Positions 1 to 8,731 of a stretch of DNA of 36,240 nt are shown one piece after another. The stretch spans positions 3,516-39,755 of the forward strand of contig PBGH01000009.1 of assembly GCA_002720055.1 (NCBI GenBank). The letters run 5' to 3'. The DNA is from Methanobacteriota archaeon. Its GTDB lineage: Archaea; Thermoplasmatota; Poseidoniia; Poseidoniales; Thalassarchaeaceae. Under the pieces are notes generated by a model, which saw nothing but the letters and a program-made list of their open reading frames with translations, was not told where the DNA came from and ran no database searches. The first letter of the stretch is position 1. Every line of letters begins with the position of its first letter. The position numbers were made by a program, and so were the translations under genes.

Positions 1-342
1 CTCCTCTTTTACATTTGTAGGCTCAAATTGCTTCTTTGCAAGGATTTCGGGAAGTCTGGCCGTCGGACCATAATGAGCTACTTCCTTGGCCCATTCAACT
101 AGTGCATCATAATGCGACTCTTCGCCTAGCCCACCAAGCCATAACATGTCTCCGTCTGTTACCAATACTGAGACATTGTGCATTTTACAGGGCCCTATAC
201 AACCTGAAATCATTAGCTCTACGCTATTATCAAGGGCATGTTCCTCCCACGAATTCTTTAGATCGTCTACTGGGACCTCATTATGCCCCTTTTCTACACG
301 ACCACAGCAGCATCCACTGCAGACAACCACTCTAGAGGACAT
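1..342 (-). CDS. [2Fe-2S] thioredoxin-like ferredoxin (3' end cut by window)
   Basis: The frame opens at ATG 342 and runs off the left edge after 114 codons, so the C-terminus is missing. Near the N-terminus is a Cys cluster, VVVCSGCCCG, and about 40 residues later CIGPCK. This spacing is that of the thioredoxin-like [2Fe-2S] ferredoxins often annotated beside CobW proteins. The middle part (VSVLVTDGDMLWLGG) fits the strand-turn-strand of that fold. It lies 12 bases downstream of the CobW gene on the same strand, so the two are probably co-transcribed. The likely role is an iron-sulfur electron carrier or metal-handling partner; the specific substrate is unknown. The upstream GAGG sits very close to the ATG, and an in-frame GTG just after the CobW stop is an alternative start. 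Confidence 0.75.
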   Translation of the reverse strand, partial: MSSRVVVCSGCCCGRVEKGHNEVPVDDLKNSWEEHALDNSVELMISGCIGPCKMHNVSVLVTDGDMLWLGGLGEESHYDALVEWAKEVAHYGPTARLPEILAKKQFEPTNVKEE

Positions 343-354
343 AATCCTCGTCAC

Positions 355-1560
355 TCAAATATATTTCCTAACATAAGCATCGTTATCGATAGGGACCCAT
401 ACATTGGTCCTCTCCTCATTTTGGATTTCCACTCTGTACGGGTTTCCATCGTCCCAGCACTTCAGAATCTTACCTTCGGTGAACTCTCCAATATTTGCAT
501 ATACGGTATCTCCCACATCGAAACGGAGATCTTCTGCTATGCATTCCATTAATCCCGACTGCAGCTCTTCATGATCTAGATCCCGACCGATAAATACGAA
601 ACGACACTCACGGACTTCATCTTCCTTCCAAGACGCTACCTCTGAGCTGAAACCACCCCCAAATAGCATATGAACGCCCTGAAATACAAACTTCTGATCC
701 GTGCCCTTAACGGCTAGAACACCCTTGTATCGAAACAAGTCTTCGCCTTTGTTCTGCAATAGTTCTCCAATCCAACTATTGAGTTTGTTGACGTTAAGTG
801 CCCCTTCGAATTTGGAGCTGGTGGACGTTACGCGATCGTCGTGCTCATGTTCCGCTTCCGTATCTAGGAATTCGGGATCCATCTCCAATGTCCGCTCCAA
901 ATCAAACGAGCCTATGTTTATGAGCTCCTTCGGATCAATAATGCTATTTTCAGTCCGATAAAGAGGTGCGAATCTATTGATAGATCTGATTCTGTTTTCG
1001 ACCTCCTCCAGCTCTTCTTCGGAAACAAGGTCAATCTTGTTCAACATAATTCTATCAGCAAAGGCAAGCTGCTCAACGGACTCATTTTCGACACCCTCAG
1101 GCTTTTCTTCATCAACATGCTGAGTTATGTGCTTGGCATCGGCTACAGTTATTATCCCATCCAGCTTGTATCTTTCAACAATCTGATCGTCGACGAAGAA
1201 GGTCTGTGCCACTGGAGCCGGATCAGCTAAACCAGTAGTCTCAATCAAAACTCCATCGAAGTCCTTTATTCTCTCATACATTTTATGTAGCATTTCCGTA
1301 AGATCTCCTCTAACTGTGCAACAAATACAGCCATTCATGACCTCAATTATACTCTCCTCGGAACTTTCGACCAGAATATTCTCATCAATGCCGATATCTC
1401 CGAATTCGTTCTCAATAACTGCGAACTTCATTTTATGTTCGGTGCTGGTTAGTATATGGTTCAGCAGGGTCGTCTTTCCAGAACCGAGAAACCCAGTCAG
1501 AACTGTCACCGGTATTCTTCTGTTTTCACTGTAAGCTCCACTCATCGCCATCATTATCAC
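355..1560 (-). CDS. COG0523/CobW-family GTPase metallochaperone
   Basis: This 401-residue G3E GTPase belongs to the CobW/YjiA/ZNG1 group, which uses GTP hydrolysis to deliver metal (zinc or cobalt) to client proteins. Visible motifs are Walker A GFLGSGKT (residues 23-30), the metal-binding CxCC motif GCICC (77-81), the switch-like ETTGLADP, and the base-specificity motif NKIDL. An acidic His-containing linker (EAEHEHDD) joins the GTPase to the C-terminal CobW_C domain. The start is ambiguous: Met1, Met3, Met4 and Met6 are all possible, and the conserved region begins near residue 16. It precedes the [2Fe-2S] protein in one operon and diverges from the phosphomevalonate dehydratase gene across a 246-base gap. 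The metal cannot be decided from sequence; B12 or nitrile hydratase genes are not in view. Confidence 0.9.
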   Translation of the reverse strand: MIMMAMSGAYSENRRIPVTVLTGFLGSGKTTLLNHILTSTEHKMKFAVIENEFGDIGIDENILVESSEESIIEVMNGCICCTVRGDLTEMLHKMYERIKDFDGVLIETTGLADPAPVAQTFFVDDQIVERYKLDGIITVADAKHITQHVDEEKPEGVENESVEQLAFADRIMLNKIDLVSEEELEEVENRIRSINRFAPLYRTENSIIDPKELINIGSFDLERTLEMDPEFLDTEAEHEHDDRVTSTSSKFEGALNVNKLNSWIGELLQNKGEDLFRYKGVLAVKGTDQKFVFQGVHMLFGGGFSSEVASWKEDEVRECRFVFIGRDLDHEELQSGLMECIAEDLRFDVGDTVYANIGEFTEGKILKCWDDGNPYRVEIQNEERTNVWVPIDNDAYVRKYI

Positions 1561-1806
1561 ATTCTTGCCAGGATTTTGGTTATTTAATGAAAACTATTAA
1601 TTGTTTATTGTGTGATTATTATCCAAATTTATTCTCAAAAAATAAGGATTCTAATGTAATGGCGGAGGTAACTTGGAAATGCCTCATAATTACGCTCAAG
1701 TTACTATTTAGTCGTCTATTACGGCTGTGGAAACTAAACGACTTACTAGCGTAGTTTATTATTATTTGAGCGTGGCATTCAAGGTGAAGCGCTACGACCG
1801 GTCGCT
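1561..1806. other. Divergent intergenic region with nested inverted repeats
   Basis: This AT-rich 246-base gap separates the CobW gene (minus) from the dehydratase gene (plus). It has no convincing ORF or RNA gene. It contains ACGCTCAA (1692-1699) and its reverse complement TTGAGCGT (1766-1773), and between them AGTCGT (1710-1715) and ACGACT (1738-1743), so the two inverted repeats are nested. A TATA-like run lies at 1755-1766, 41-52 bases before the GTG start of the next gene. The region could hold divergent promoters with an operator. Confidence 0.5.
1755..1766 (+). promoter_or_regulatory. Possible TATA box of phosphomevalonate dehydratase
   Basis: TTTATTATTATT lies 41-52 bases upstream of the GTG at 1807, a reasonable distance for an archaeal TATA element with a short leader. 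It also touches the right arm of the outer inverted repeat, so a bound regulator could block it. This is pattern recognition only. Confidence 0.3.
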
Positions 1807-3549
1807 GTGCGAATACCCCCTGAACTAAGCTCGATGCTGGATGGCTCTATGGGGCCAACCAAGCAAAAGGCGGCTAGGCTAGTAGTCGATCTAGCTTCCA
1901 CAGCTGGTGCCTCAGAGTTCATTCAAGTAGGAAATGCACATGTGTCTGGAGTAAGTGTGATTACCGGCGGACACGGACTGAGGAGATTCCTATCAGATCT
2001 CTCCGGGGATGAAAGAGGAGTAGTTGCCATCCCTACAACGCTGAATTCTGCTGGTTGCGATCATGAGAAAATCGAAGAGATGGGGATCGATTACCCTGAC
2101 TTTCTGGAACAGCAGTTTGAGATTGTTCAAGCATACTCAGAGTTGGGAATTGAAGCTACTCTATCATGCACCCCATATGATCGTGGGCTTGATTTTCCGG
2201 AGGGGATAGGTTCCTGGGCCGAGTCGAATGCAGTTTGCTTCTCCAACTCTTACACATCGCTAATTACGAATAGGGAATCAGGACTCTCCGCCCTTTCCAC
2301 AGCTCTAACAGGTTGGGCTCCAAAATGGGGTTTACACATCGAGTCAAACAGGATACCCAACATTCTGGTAAAGATCGAGGCTAATATGACCAATATTACT
2401 GATTGGAGCATACTTGGTGATTGGATAGGTAAGCAGATTCTTCCAACCTGGTATTTGCCATGGGGCCCCATGCCCAGGATTGTCGGACTTCCTAGGTCAA
2501 GCTTCGACATGCAGAAGGCATTGACTGCATCGGCAGCAAACTATGGTTGTCCAATGCTTTGGGCCGATGGAATCACTTCCGATGCTCCGATAGTAGAATC
2601 ATACCAAGGCGAGTTGACTTTCACTGACGATGACCTCAAACAGAGATATAGGGACCTCTCACCTAGAGGAAGGGTCGATTTAGTAGTAATCGGATGTCCT
2701 CAGGCCAGCGTTGGGGAAGCTAGGGAAACAGCAGCAGCAGTTAGAGCGAGGATGGAATTGGGCGAAGCTATCCCTGATTACAGACTATGGTTGTTCATGA
2801 GTTCCCATAACTACGAATTGATTTCTCTTGATGGGACCTTAGACATACTCGAGGAAGCAGGAGCCCTTGTTCTAAAGGATACATGCCCAGAGGTGACTCC
2901 ATACAACCGTTCCAAGTACAACCATCTTCTCACAAACTCCCTAAAGGCGGAGCATTATCTAACTAGTGGCCTGAATAGAATTCCTACAAGTGTAGCTCCG
3001 ATAATCCATTGTGTCGCCCATGCCTTTGACGACTCCCTTGCCAATGGCCCCACTCCCGTGATGGATGGCCATTCGGTAAGCCCGATCCACACCGCTAAGA
3101 CGTTCCAGGAGGCTCCCTTCGAGTCAATCGGAAGGGGCATACCAAGCCAGAAACAGTGGGATATTTCTGGTAAGGCTTTGGTTACTGACGTCCCAATAAC
3201 GTACCTCGGCTATGTCAACAGAGACACAGGCATGATTGAGGAGCCAGGGCACCCTCTCGATGGAATTCCAATCAGGGACACGATACTAATCTATCCAAAG
3301 GGATCAGGATCTACGGTCGCACCATTCGTACTAATGGGGCTAATCTACACCGGTTTCGGACCTATGGCCATAGTGAACCGGGATGTTTGCCCACTCACGC
3401 TCCCCGCAGCATCTCTCTTGAGCGTCCCATACGCTCACGGATTCGAGAAAGATCCGACAATTCATGTAAATACGGGCGATGACGTCTCACTGTCCCTTTC
3501 AGACGGAGAAGTGATACTCAGAGTCGAGACACGTTCAACCGAGGGTTGA
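1807..3549 (+). CDS. Phosphomevalonate dehydratase, large and small subunits fused (aconitase X)
   Basis: This 580-residue protein joins two parts usually encoded separately. Residues about 1-430 match the aconitase-X large subunit (DUF521): NAHVSG, SCTPYDRG, ESNAVCFSNS, TNRESGLSALSTALTG and CPMLWADG. Residues about 450-580 match the small swivelling subunit (DUF126): a KGSGST loop, then APFVLMGL and GPMAIVNRD. In archaea this enzyme dehydrates (R)-5-phosphomevalonate to trans-anhydromevalonate 5-phosphate, using a [4Fe-4S] cluster, in the modified mevalonate pathway. The start is GTG 1807, because the family homology begins upstream of the first ATG (1834). TGT follows after 24 bases, probably in the same operon. 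A related aconitase-X hydro-lyase such as cis-3-hydroxyproline dehydratase is the main alternative; the archaeal context and the HMG-CoA reductase at 21065-22363 favour the mevalonate role. Confidence 0.87.
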   Translation: MRIPPELSSMLDGSMGPTKQKAARLVVDLASTAGASEFIQVGNAHVSGVSVITGGHGLRRFLSDLSGDERGVVAIPTTLNSAGCDHEKIEEMGIDYPDFLEQQFEIVQAYSELGIEATLSCTPYDRGLDFPEGIGSWAESNAVCFSNSYTSLITNRESGLSALSTALTGWAPKWGLHIESNRIPNILVKIEANMTNITDWSILGDWIGKQILPTWYLPWGPMPRIVGLPRSSFDMQKALTASAANYGCPMLWADGITSDAPIVESYQGELTFTDDDLKQRYRDLSPRGRVDLVVIGCPQASVGEARETAAAVRARMELGEAIPDYRLWLFMSSHNYELISLDGTLDILEEAGALVLKDTCPEVTPYNRSKYNHLLTNSLKAEHYLTSGLNRIPTSVAPIIHCVAHAFDDSLANGPTPVMDGHSVSPIHTAKTFQEAPFESIGRGIPSQKQWDISGKALVTDVPITYLGYVNRDTGMIEEPGHPLDGIPIRDTILIYPKGSGSTVAPFVLMGLIYTGFGPMAIVNRDVCPLTLPAASLLSVPYAHGFEKDPTIHVNTGDDVSLSLSDGEVILRVETRSTEG

Positions 3550-3573
3550 TGGCGAATACTTCCTGCAAAGGCC

Positions 3574-5703
3574 ATGGTCGCACGCAAGAACCCCGATCCA
3601 TGTAGGGATCAGGACTGGGGCCTATTCGAGATAACTCACAGAGATGGGGCAGCAAGAATCGGAAGACTTCATTCCAAGCATGGAATAATCAACACGCCTA
3701 TGCTCCTACCTGTAATCAATCCTAATCTTCGGACAATCGAGCCTAGAGAGATGTGGGACAAATACGGAATAGAGGCATTGATTACGAACTCATACGTAAT
3801 CTGGAAGCACGAAGAACTCCGATCTACAGCACTTTCGGAGGGGATACATTCTCTGCTCGACTTCCCTGGAGCAATAGTGACTGACTCAGGTACCTTCCAA
3901 TCCTACATTTACGGGGACGTTGAGGTCGGTCCAGAGGAGATTGTTAATTTTCAGAAAAAGATGGGAGTAGACATAGGGACTATTCTCGACGTATTTGGAA
4001 GGCCAGATATGACTAGAGAGCAGTTGGAGAGGGCGGTAGAGGAAACTTCTGATCGCTCTAAACCGTCATTATCTATATCCGGACAGGAGATGTTACTCAA
4101 TGGTCCAATCCAAGGGGGCACCCATACTGATCTTAGGTCTAAATCAGCACTCTTGATGGGCACAGCGGAGAGTGAAGGACGGGGTTTCGCAGTTCACCCA
4201 ATAGGGGGCATAGTCCCACTTATGGAACAACAGAGATATCAGGAGCTATTCGAGATACTTCTTGCCTCTAAGTCTAATCTCCCCCCTGATAGGCCGGTCC
4301 ACTTCTTTGGATGCGGGCATCCGATACTTTTCCCCATGGCAATCGCTCTCGGTGTCGATATGTTCGATAGTGCCGCTTACGCAATTTTTGCCAGAGACGA
4401 GCGTCTTCTCACTCCAGAGGGAACAGTGAAATTGGGTGAAATTCTAGAATGGCCATTCAACTCACATGCACTTTTCGGACTTAATCCTCAGGAAGTCAGA
4501 GATATGGATTCTGCCGATAGGTCAACTATCCTAGCCAAACACAATCTGGAGGTTACACAGTCAGAATTGGCAAGATGTAGGGAGGCAATTAGAAATGGGT
4601 CTATCTGGGAACTGGCTGAGAAGAGAAGTCACGCCTCACCTTTCCTCAGGGAGGCTTTCCTCTGGCTTCAGGAGCAGTTGGAAGATCCGGATGATGGGCC
4701 CGTAGGGGATTCCGCACTCCGAATGATAGCATCAACAAATCCTCTTAGAGATGGAGGAGAAGAGCTAGGCGATGACATAGAATTCCGACCACATATCCTA
4801 CATATTCAAGCGCTCCTAGCTACAAGATGGCGCGTCCCCGGATCTTGGTGGGACTCGAGTACTGGTCCACCTGAAAGGGTGCTACTCATCGAGGGAGCCC
4901 CCCCTCCTTGGAGGGTCACTTCAATGGACTCAGTAATCGAGTACCTTCTCGAGGAACCAAAGACTGTAGTGATGGTCTCCACACCGATAGGTCCGATACC
5001 ATTCTCAATCGAGGACGTCTCCCCATGGTGTCACCTAACTGGTCCCGAAGGAATCTGGGCCCCAATTTTTGAAGATCTAGAGGTTATTGATTCGCTTGAA
5101 GACTTCGGACTTTCAGATGTCCCGTTAATCCGCATAATTCCTAGAGAGGTTGCGAGTGATAATACGAACGTAGAGCAAGTCAGAGAATGGCTAGACCGTT
5201 GCTCAATAGTAGATAAATTAGCTTTGCTATGTGCAATAAACCCCTCTGACGGATGCAAGATGACTGAGGAAATGACAAGTAGGAAGTCCAGAACTGATCG
5301 TTTGGTAAATGTCAGGTCCCACGGGAAACATATTCTTTCCCCGAGGCTAACAGACGGTGGAATTTCTCTCACTACCATTGGGGCTTCTGTTGCTAATTCC
5401 ATGAATTCTACCCCAGTCCCAGTCTTCGGTTCAATCGAGGAAGACTCCGAATTTCCGGGCATTCCCAGGGTGTGCATCATCGACGATGCCATACCCTTCG
5501 TGGGCAAGGGTAGGAATGTCATGCACGGCTATATCTCTGGAGCAGACTCACATTTGACTCCTGGCCAGCCCTGCCTAGTGATTGATTCAGCAGGCTCGTT
5601 AGTAGCACATGGAATCCCGATAACCACACATTTGGAGATGTCATACCTGAGCAAGGGAATCGCCGTGAAGGTTAGAGAGGGTGCAATGAAACAGGACCAG
5701 TGA
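3574..5703 (+). CDS. tgtA: Archaeosine tRNA-guanine transglycosylase with C-terminal PUA domain
   Basis: The enzyme exchanges guanine-15 of tRNA for preQ0, the first tRNA-bound step of archaeosine synthesis. The TIM-barrel domain shows TDSGTFQSYIYGDVEV (Asp104, general acid/base), IGTILDVF, the guanine pocket near GPIQGG, and FDSAAY (Asp265, probable nucleophile). Residues from about 480 carry the archaeal C-terminal extension, ending in a PUA domain (PRVCIIDDA, then HLTPGQPCLVID and VAHGIP). At 709 residues it is longer than typical archaeal TgtA. The zinc site is lost: where the family has P-C-S-C-P-V-C this protein reads PFNSHAL (294-300), so all three Cys are replaced, although the fourth ligand, His323 in AKHNL, remains. 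It follows the dehydratase closely on the same strand. Family assignment is firm; activity without zinc is uncertain. Confidence 0.92.
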   Translation: MVARKNPDPCRDQDWGLFEITHRDGAARIGRLHSKHGIINTPMLLPVINPNLRTIEPREMWDKYGIEALITNSYVIWKHEELRSTALSEGIHSLLDFPGAIVTDSGTFQSYIYGDVEVGPEEIVNFQKKMGVDIGTILDVFGRPDMTREQLERAVEETSDRSKPSLSISGQEMLLNGPIQGGTHTDLRSKSALLMGTAESEGRGFAVHPIGGIVPLMEQQRYQELFEILLASKSNLPPDRPVHFFGCGHPILFPMAIALGVDMFDSAAYAIFARDERLLTPEGTVKLGEILEWPFNSHALFGLNPQEVRDMDSADRSTILAKHNLEVTQSELARCREAIRNGSIWELAEKRSHASPFLREAFLWLQEQLEDPDDGPVGDSALRMIASTNPLRDGGEELGDDIEFRPHILHIQALLATRWRVPGSWWDSSTGPPERVLLIEGAPPPWRVTSMDSVIEYLLEEPKTVVMVSTPIGPIPFSIEDVSPWCHLTGPEGIWAPIFEDLEVIDSLEDFGLSDVPLIRIIPREVASDNTNVEQVREWLDRCSIVDKLALLCAINPSDGCKMTEEMTSRKSRTDRLVNVRSHGKHILSPRLTDGGISLTTIGASVANSMNSTPVPVFGSIEEDSEFPGIPRVCIIDDAIPFVGKGRNVMHGYISGADSHLTPGQPCLVIDSAGSLVAHGIPITTHLEMSYLSKGIAVKVREGAMKQDQ

Positions 5704-5752
5704 ATGGAACGCCACGGGGATTCATTCAAGTGATTGGTGCATGACCATAGTA

Positions 5753-5771
5753 CGACTCCCTCTGGGAGTCG
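5753..5771 (+). promoter_or_regulatory. Perfect 8-bp hairpin touching the ABC operon ribosome-binding site
   Basis: CGACTCCC (5753-5760) and GGGAGTCG (5764-5771) form a perfect 8-bp stem with a TCT loop. The stem ends where the GGAGG Shine-Dalgarno (5770-5774) begins, six bases before the ATG at 5781. It could tune translation of the first ABC gene or mark the end of the upstream transcript. No T-tract follows. Confidence 0.45.
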
Positions 5772-5780
5772 GAGGAAATC

Positions 5781-6776
5781 ATGCCAGAGGATGACCGACC
5801 GGACGAGGCTCCAATAATCACGACAAAGTCTCTTCGAAAGATGTACGGGCCACATCTTGCCCTGGATGATGCTAGCCTAGAGATTCCAAGAGGTGCTGTG
5901 GGGATTCTCGGACCCAACGGAGCCGGAAAGTCTACACTGTTCAAATGTCTACTGGGACTTATTTCAACAACATCCGGCGAAGGGTCCGTACTAGGTCACG
6001 ATATCAGGACAGAGGGAGAGGCTATCAGATCGAAAATTGGGTACATGCCCGAGTACAACTCACTAGATCCGAACCTCTTCGCTATCGATCAAGTAAGATA
6101 CGCAGGCGAACTACTTGGCATGAACTCAAAGCATGCTACCCAGAGATCTCATGAGGTTCTGGAGTATGTTGGTCTCAAAGACCAAAGATACAGGAAGATA
6201 GAGACCTTCAGCACAGGCATGCTTCAAGCAACAAAACTCGCTTGCGCATTAGTTCACGATCCGGAGATTCTGATTTGCGACGAACCAACAAACGGGCTAG
6301 ACCAAAGGGCTCGTTCATTCATGCTTCAGACCCTCAGTAGGACAGTCAATGAAGGATACAGATCAGTCTTGATGAGTAGTCATGTAATGGATGACGTCCA
6401 AGAGCTCTGCAGCAGCATAGTAATGATTCACCAAGGTAGGATCGTGGTTCAGAGAAGTATTGAAGATCTTGTGGATCAAGTTGATAGAGAGATAGAGATG
6501 TCAATCTGGGGTGGAGCAAGTAAGATGGAAGAAGCACTATCTTCTGTAGGATTGGAAACTAGAAGGCTAGGTAGGGTGATAAGGGTAAAGATGGAGGACG
6601 ACTCCACCATTGACAAAATTCTCGTAGAGGCAGTAAATACTGGAATCCAGATACGTCAAATGAGAGAGTACGAGCCAGATTTGGAAGATATATTCCTTTT
6701 GGTAATGGACAAACTTGGAGCCGAGATTAAGGGTACTGAGGATCTGATGACCCCTGAACATACGGGAGGAGATTGA
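5781..6776 (+). CDS. ABC-2 transporter ATP-binding protein (first pair)
   Basis: This 331-residue cytoplasmic ATPase opens the ABC operon. Walker A is GPNGAGKST (44-52), the Q-loop region is near GYMPEYNSL, the signature is the degenerate FSTGMLQ (143-149, usually LSGGQ), Walker B is ILICDEP (163-169), and the H-loop is MSSHVMDD. About 110 C-terminal residues form the accessory domain common in CcmA/NatA-type export ATPases. A GGAGG precedes the ATG by six bases, so the start is secure. The next gene begins with GTG directly after its stop, so it most likely energises the 6777-7787 permease. The substrate is unknown. Confidence 0.9.
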   Translation: MPEDDRPDEAPIITTKSLRKMYGPHLALDDASLEIPRGAVGILGPNGAGKSTLFKCLLGLISTTSGEGSVLGHDIRTEGEAIRSKIGYMPEYNSLDPNLFAIDQVRYAGELLGMNSKHATQRSHEVLEYVGLKDQRYRKIETFSTGMLQATKLACALVHDPEILICDEPTNGLDQRARSFMLQTLSRTVNEGYRSVLMSSHVMDDVQELCSSIVMIHQGRIVVQRSIEDLVDQVDREIEMSIWGGASKMEEALSSVGLETRRLGRVIRVKMEDDSTIDKILVEAVNTGIQIRQMREYEPDLEDIFLLVMDKLGAEIKGTEDLMTPEHTGGD

Positions 6777-7787
6777 GTGTCTGACAAGCAAATAGACATC
6801 GAGGGTAGCCAGACTCGAATGGAGGCAGCTTTCGGAGCGGGAGATGGAGATGATGAGGCTACTGCAATAGTTGCGAAGAGACAAGCCTCACTGGGACAAA
6901 TTTTCGAGCAGAAGTACAGGCCATGGGATGGAAAGTTAGGACCCAGATGGATGAGGAACTATGCGATATACAGACATCACGTCTACGGAATTTTCTCTAG
7001 CAAGGGACATAGGCAATACCATCCAATGGTTAGGCTAATGATATTGGTAATATTCCTAGCATCTCTCACTCCCATCCCAATGCTATTCCTATCTTCATTG
7101 ACTGGAGACCAAGGTGGATTCCTTGAGAAGATGTGGGGGATAAACCGATACAACCTCTGGGGACAAATCCTTGGTTACTTCCCTAGAAACTTATGCATGT
7201 GGCCGCTACTCACTGCCATTGTAGTGGGAGGGATGATCTCGGATGATAGGCAAAATGGCACTAGTGCTATTTACTTCTCAAGACCGATTTCAAGAATCGA
7301 CTATACAGCTATGAAATTTCTCAGCGTCGCTGTCATTTTGGCCTTCGTAATCATTTTCTCATATTTTGCTTACTACACGAGTGCTATTGTTTTCAGAGCA
7401 GAAGGATGGGCTTTCTTGGCGGATACTCTCCCAATGTTCCTCGGCGGAATTCTAGCAGGATTCACTCTAGTATTCACATATACCTCAATTGGTTTGGCAC
7501 TTTCCAGCATCAGCCAAAGTAGATTCTTCGCAGCTATCGGATTCTTGAGCATAATATATGGTACCAAACTAGTTTCACTACTTGTAGAGTTACAGTTCGA
7601 AACAACATTCCTATACGCCATTAGCCCCTACGACTGCCTAGCTCATTTAGGTCAATTCCTACTAGGATTGCCTCCTAATTATGATCACCCCCTATCATTT
7701 TCAGTAGTTTCACTTATTTCCATGAATGCAATATCAATATGGATCCTCGTCAACAGAGTTACTTCACTGGAGGTTACCAGAGAATGA
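6777..7787 (+). CDS. ABC-2 type permease (first pair)
   Basis: This 336-residue integral membrane protein starts at GTG 6777, abutting the stop of the ATPase gene, with GGAGG about eight bases upstream. An N-terminal cytoplasmic segment of about 75 residues precedes hydrophobic segments beginning LMILVIFLASLTPIPM, LLTAIVVGGM, VILAFVIIFSYFAYY, MFLGGILAGFTLVF and FFAAIGFLSIIYG. The cytoplasmic motif DDRQNGTSAIYFSRPISR is the coupling region of ABC-2 permeases, and the second permease of this operon has a matching DETENGTLHLLLSKPIHR. It overlaps the next gene by ATGA. It probably dimerises, or pairs with the second permease, to export an unidentified substrate. Confidence 0.82.
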   Translation: MSDKQIDIEGSQTRMEAAFGAGDGDDEATAIVAKRQASLGQIFEQKYRPWDGKLGPRWMRNYAIYRHHVYGIFSSKGHRQYHPMVRLMILVIFLASLTPIPMLFLSSLTGDQGGFLEKMWGINRYNLWGQILGYFPRNLCMWPLLTAIVVGGMISDDRQNGTSAIYFSRPISRIDYTAMKFLSVAVILAFVIIFSYFAYYTSAIVFRAEGWAFLADTLPMFLGGILAGFTLVFTYTSIGLALSSISQSRFFAAIGFLSIIYGTKLVSLLVELQFETTFLYAISPYDCLAHLGQFLLGLPPNYDHPLSFSVVSLISMNAISIWILVNRVTSLEVTRE

Positions 7788-8731
7788 CGCTTGAGAAGAA
7801 AGAACCACCAGCAGTAGTTATTGAAGGCGTTTCAAAGTGGTATGGGCAAGTTATCGGATTAAACGATTTATCATTGGCAATTGATGGAGGCGTAACAGGG
7901 GTTTTGGGTCCTAATGGAGCAGGAAAATCTACTTTATTCAAGCTGATGATGGGAAGGCTCCGACCGAGTCAGGGCTCCGTTAGATTGTTCGGGATAGATC
8001 CTTGGTCAAGCACCGCACCATATAGGAGAGTAGGCTATGTGAGCGAATCCGAGAAGTTGTATGAATGGATGACAGCTCTAGACTTTATCACCACACTAGC
8101 GAGACTACATGGAATGACTAGGGAAGAGGCCTCGGCCAGATCTTCCCATGTTCTAGAATTTGTTGGACTTTCTGACGTCATGCACAAGGAACTTGGAAAA
8201 TTCAGTAAGGGAATGCGCCAGAGAGTTAAGATTGCCCATGCCTTGGTTCATGACCCAGATTTAATCATTCTAGATGAGCCTCTACATGGATGTGATCCTC
8301 TCGCTAGGACAAGCATCATGAGTGTAATCCGTGAATTGGGTAAGCAGGGAAAGACTATCTTAGTATCCAGCCACATCCTGGAGGAGATCGAAAGAATAAC
8401 AGAACAAATTGTGATCCTACACAATGGACGACTTCTAGCCATTGGGAACCTTCATGCTATCAGGGGCTTGCTGGACAAGCATCCTCATAGAATTCTGATT
8501 AATTGTGATGATCCTAGAGCCCTTGCAGAGCTCTTCATAAGTAGAAAACCAGTCTTCGGTGTCAGATTCCCTAGTGAAGGCCAGTTGGAGATTCAAACGA
8601 ACAATCTTTCAGAAGCTCATTCAATTTTGCCATCTATAGTAGTGGAATCTAGACAAAAGATATCTAGCATTGAAAATCCTGATGATAATCTTGATTCTCT
8701 ATTGAACTATCTTGTTAAGGAGGCAAGCTGA
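7784..8731 (+). CDS. ABC-2 transporter ATP-binding protein (second pair)
   Basis: This 315-residue ATPase uses the ATG at 7784, which overlaps the preceding stop as ATGA and has GGAGGT upstream; a start at 7739 would add 15 residues that do not look like the family. Walker A is GPNGAGKST (42-50), the signature is FSKGMRQR (140-147), Walker B is LIILDEP (160-166), and the H-loop is VSSHILEE. Like its paralogue it has a C-terminal accessory domain of about 100 residues. It is translationally coupled to the permease gene on each side. The two ATPases differ in their signature sequences, so they could form a heterodimer or serve separate permeases. Confidence 0.9.
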   Translation: MTLEKKEPPAVVIEGVSKWYGQVIGLNDLSLAIDGGVTGVLGPNGAGKSTLFKLMMGRLRPSQGSVRLFGIDPWSSTAPYRRVGYVSESEKLYEWMTALDFITTLARLHGMTREEASARSSHVLEFVGLSDVMHKELGKFSKGMRQRVKIAHALVHDPDLIILDEPLHGCDPLARTSIMSVIRELGKQGKTILVSSHILEEIERITEQIVILHNGRLLAIGNLHAIRGLLDKHPHRILINCDDPRALAELFISRKPVFGVRFPSEGQLEIQTNNLSEAHSILPSIVVESRQKISSIENPDDNLDSLLNYLVKEAS

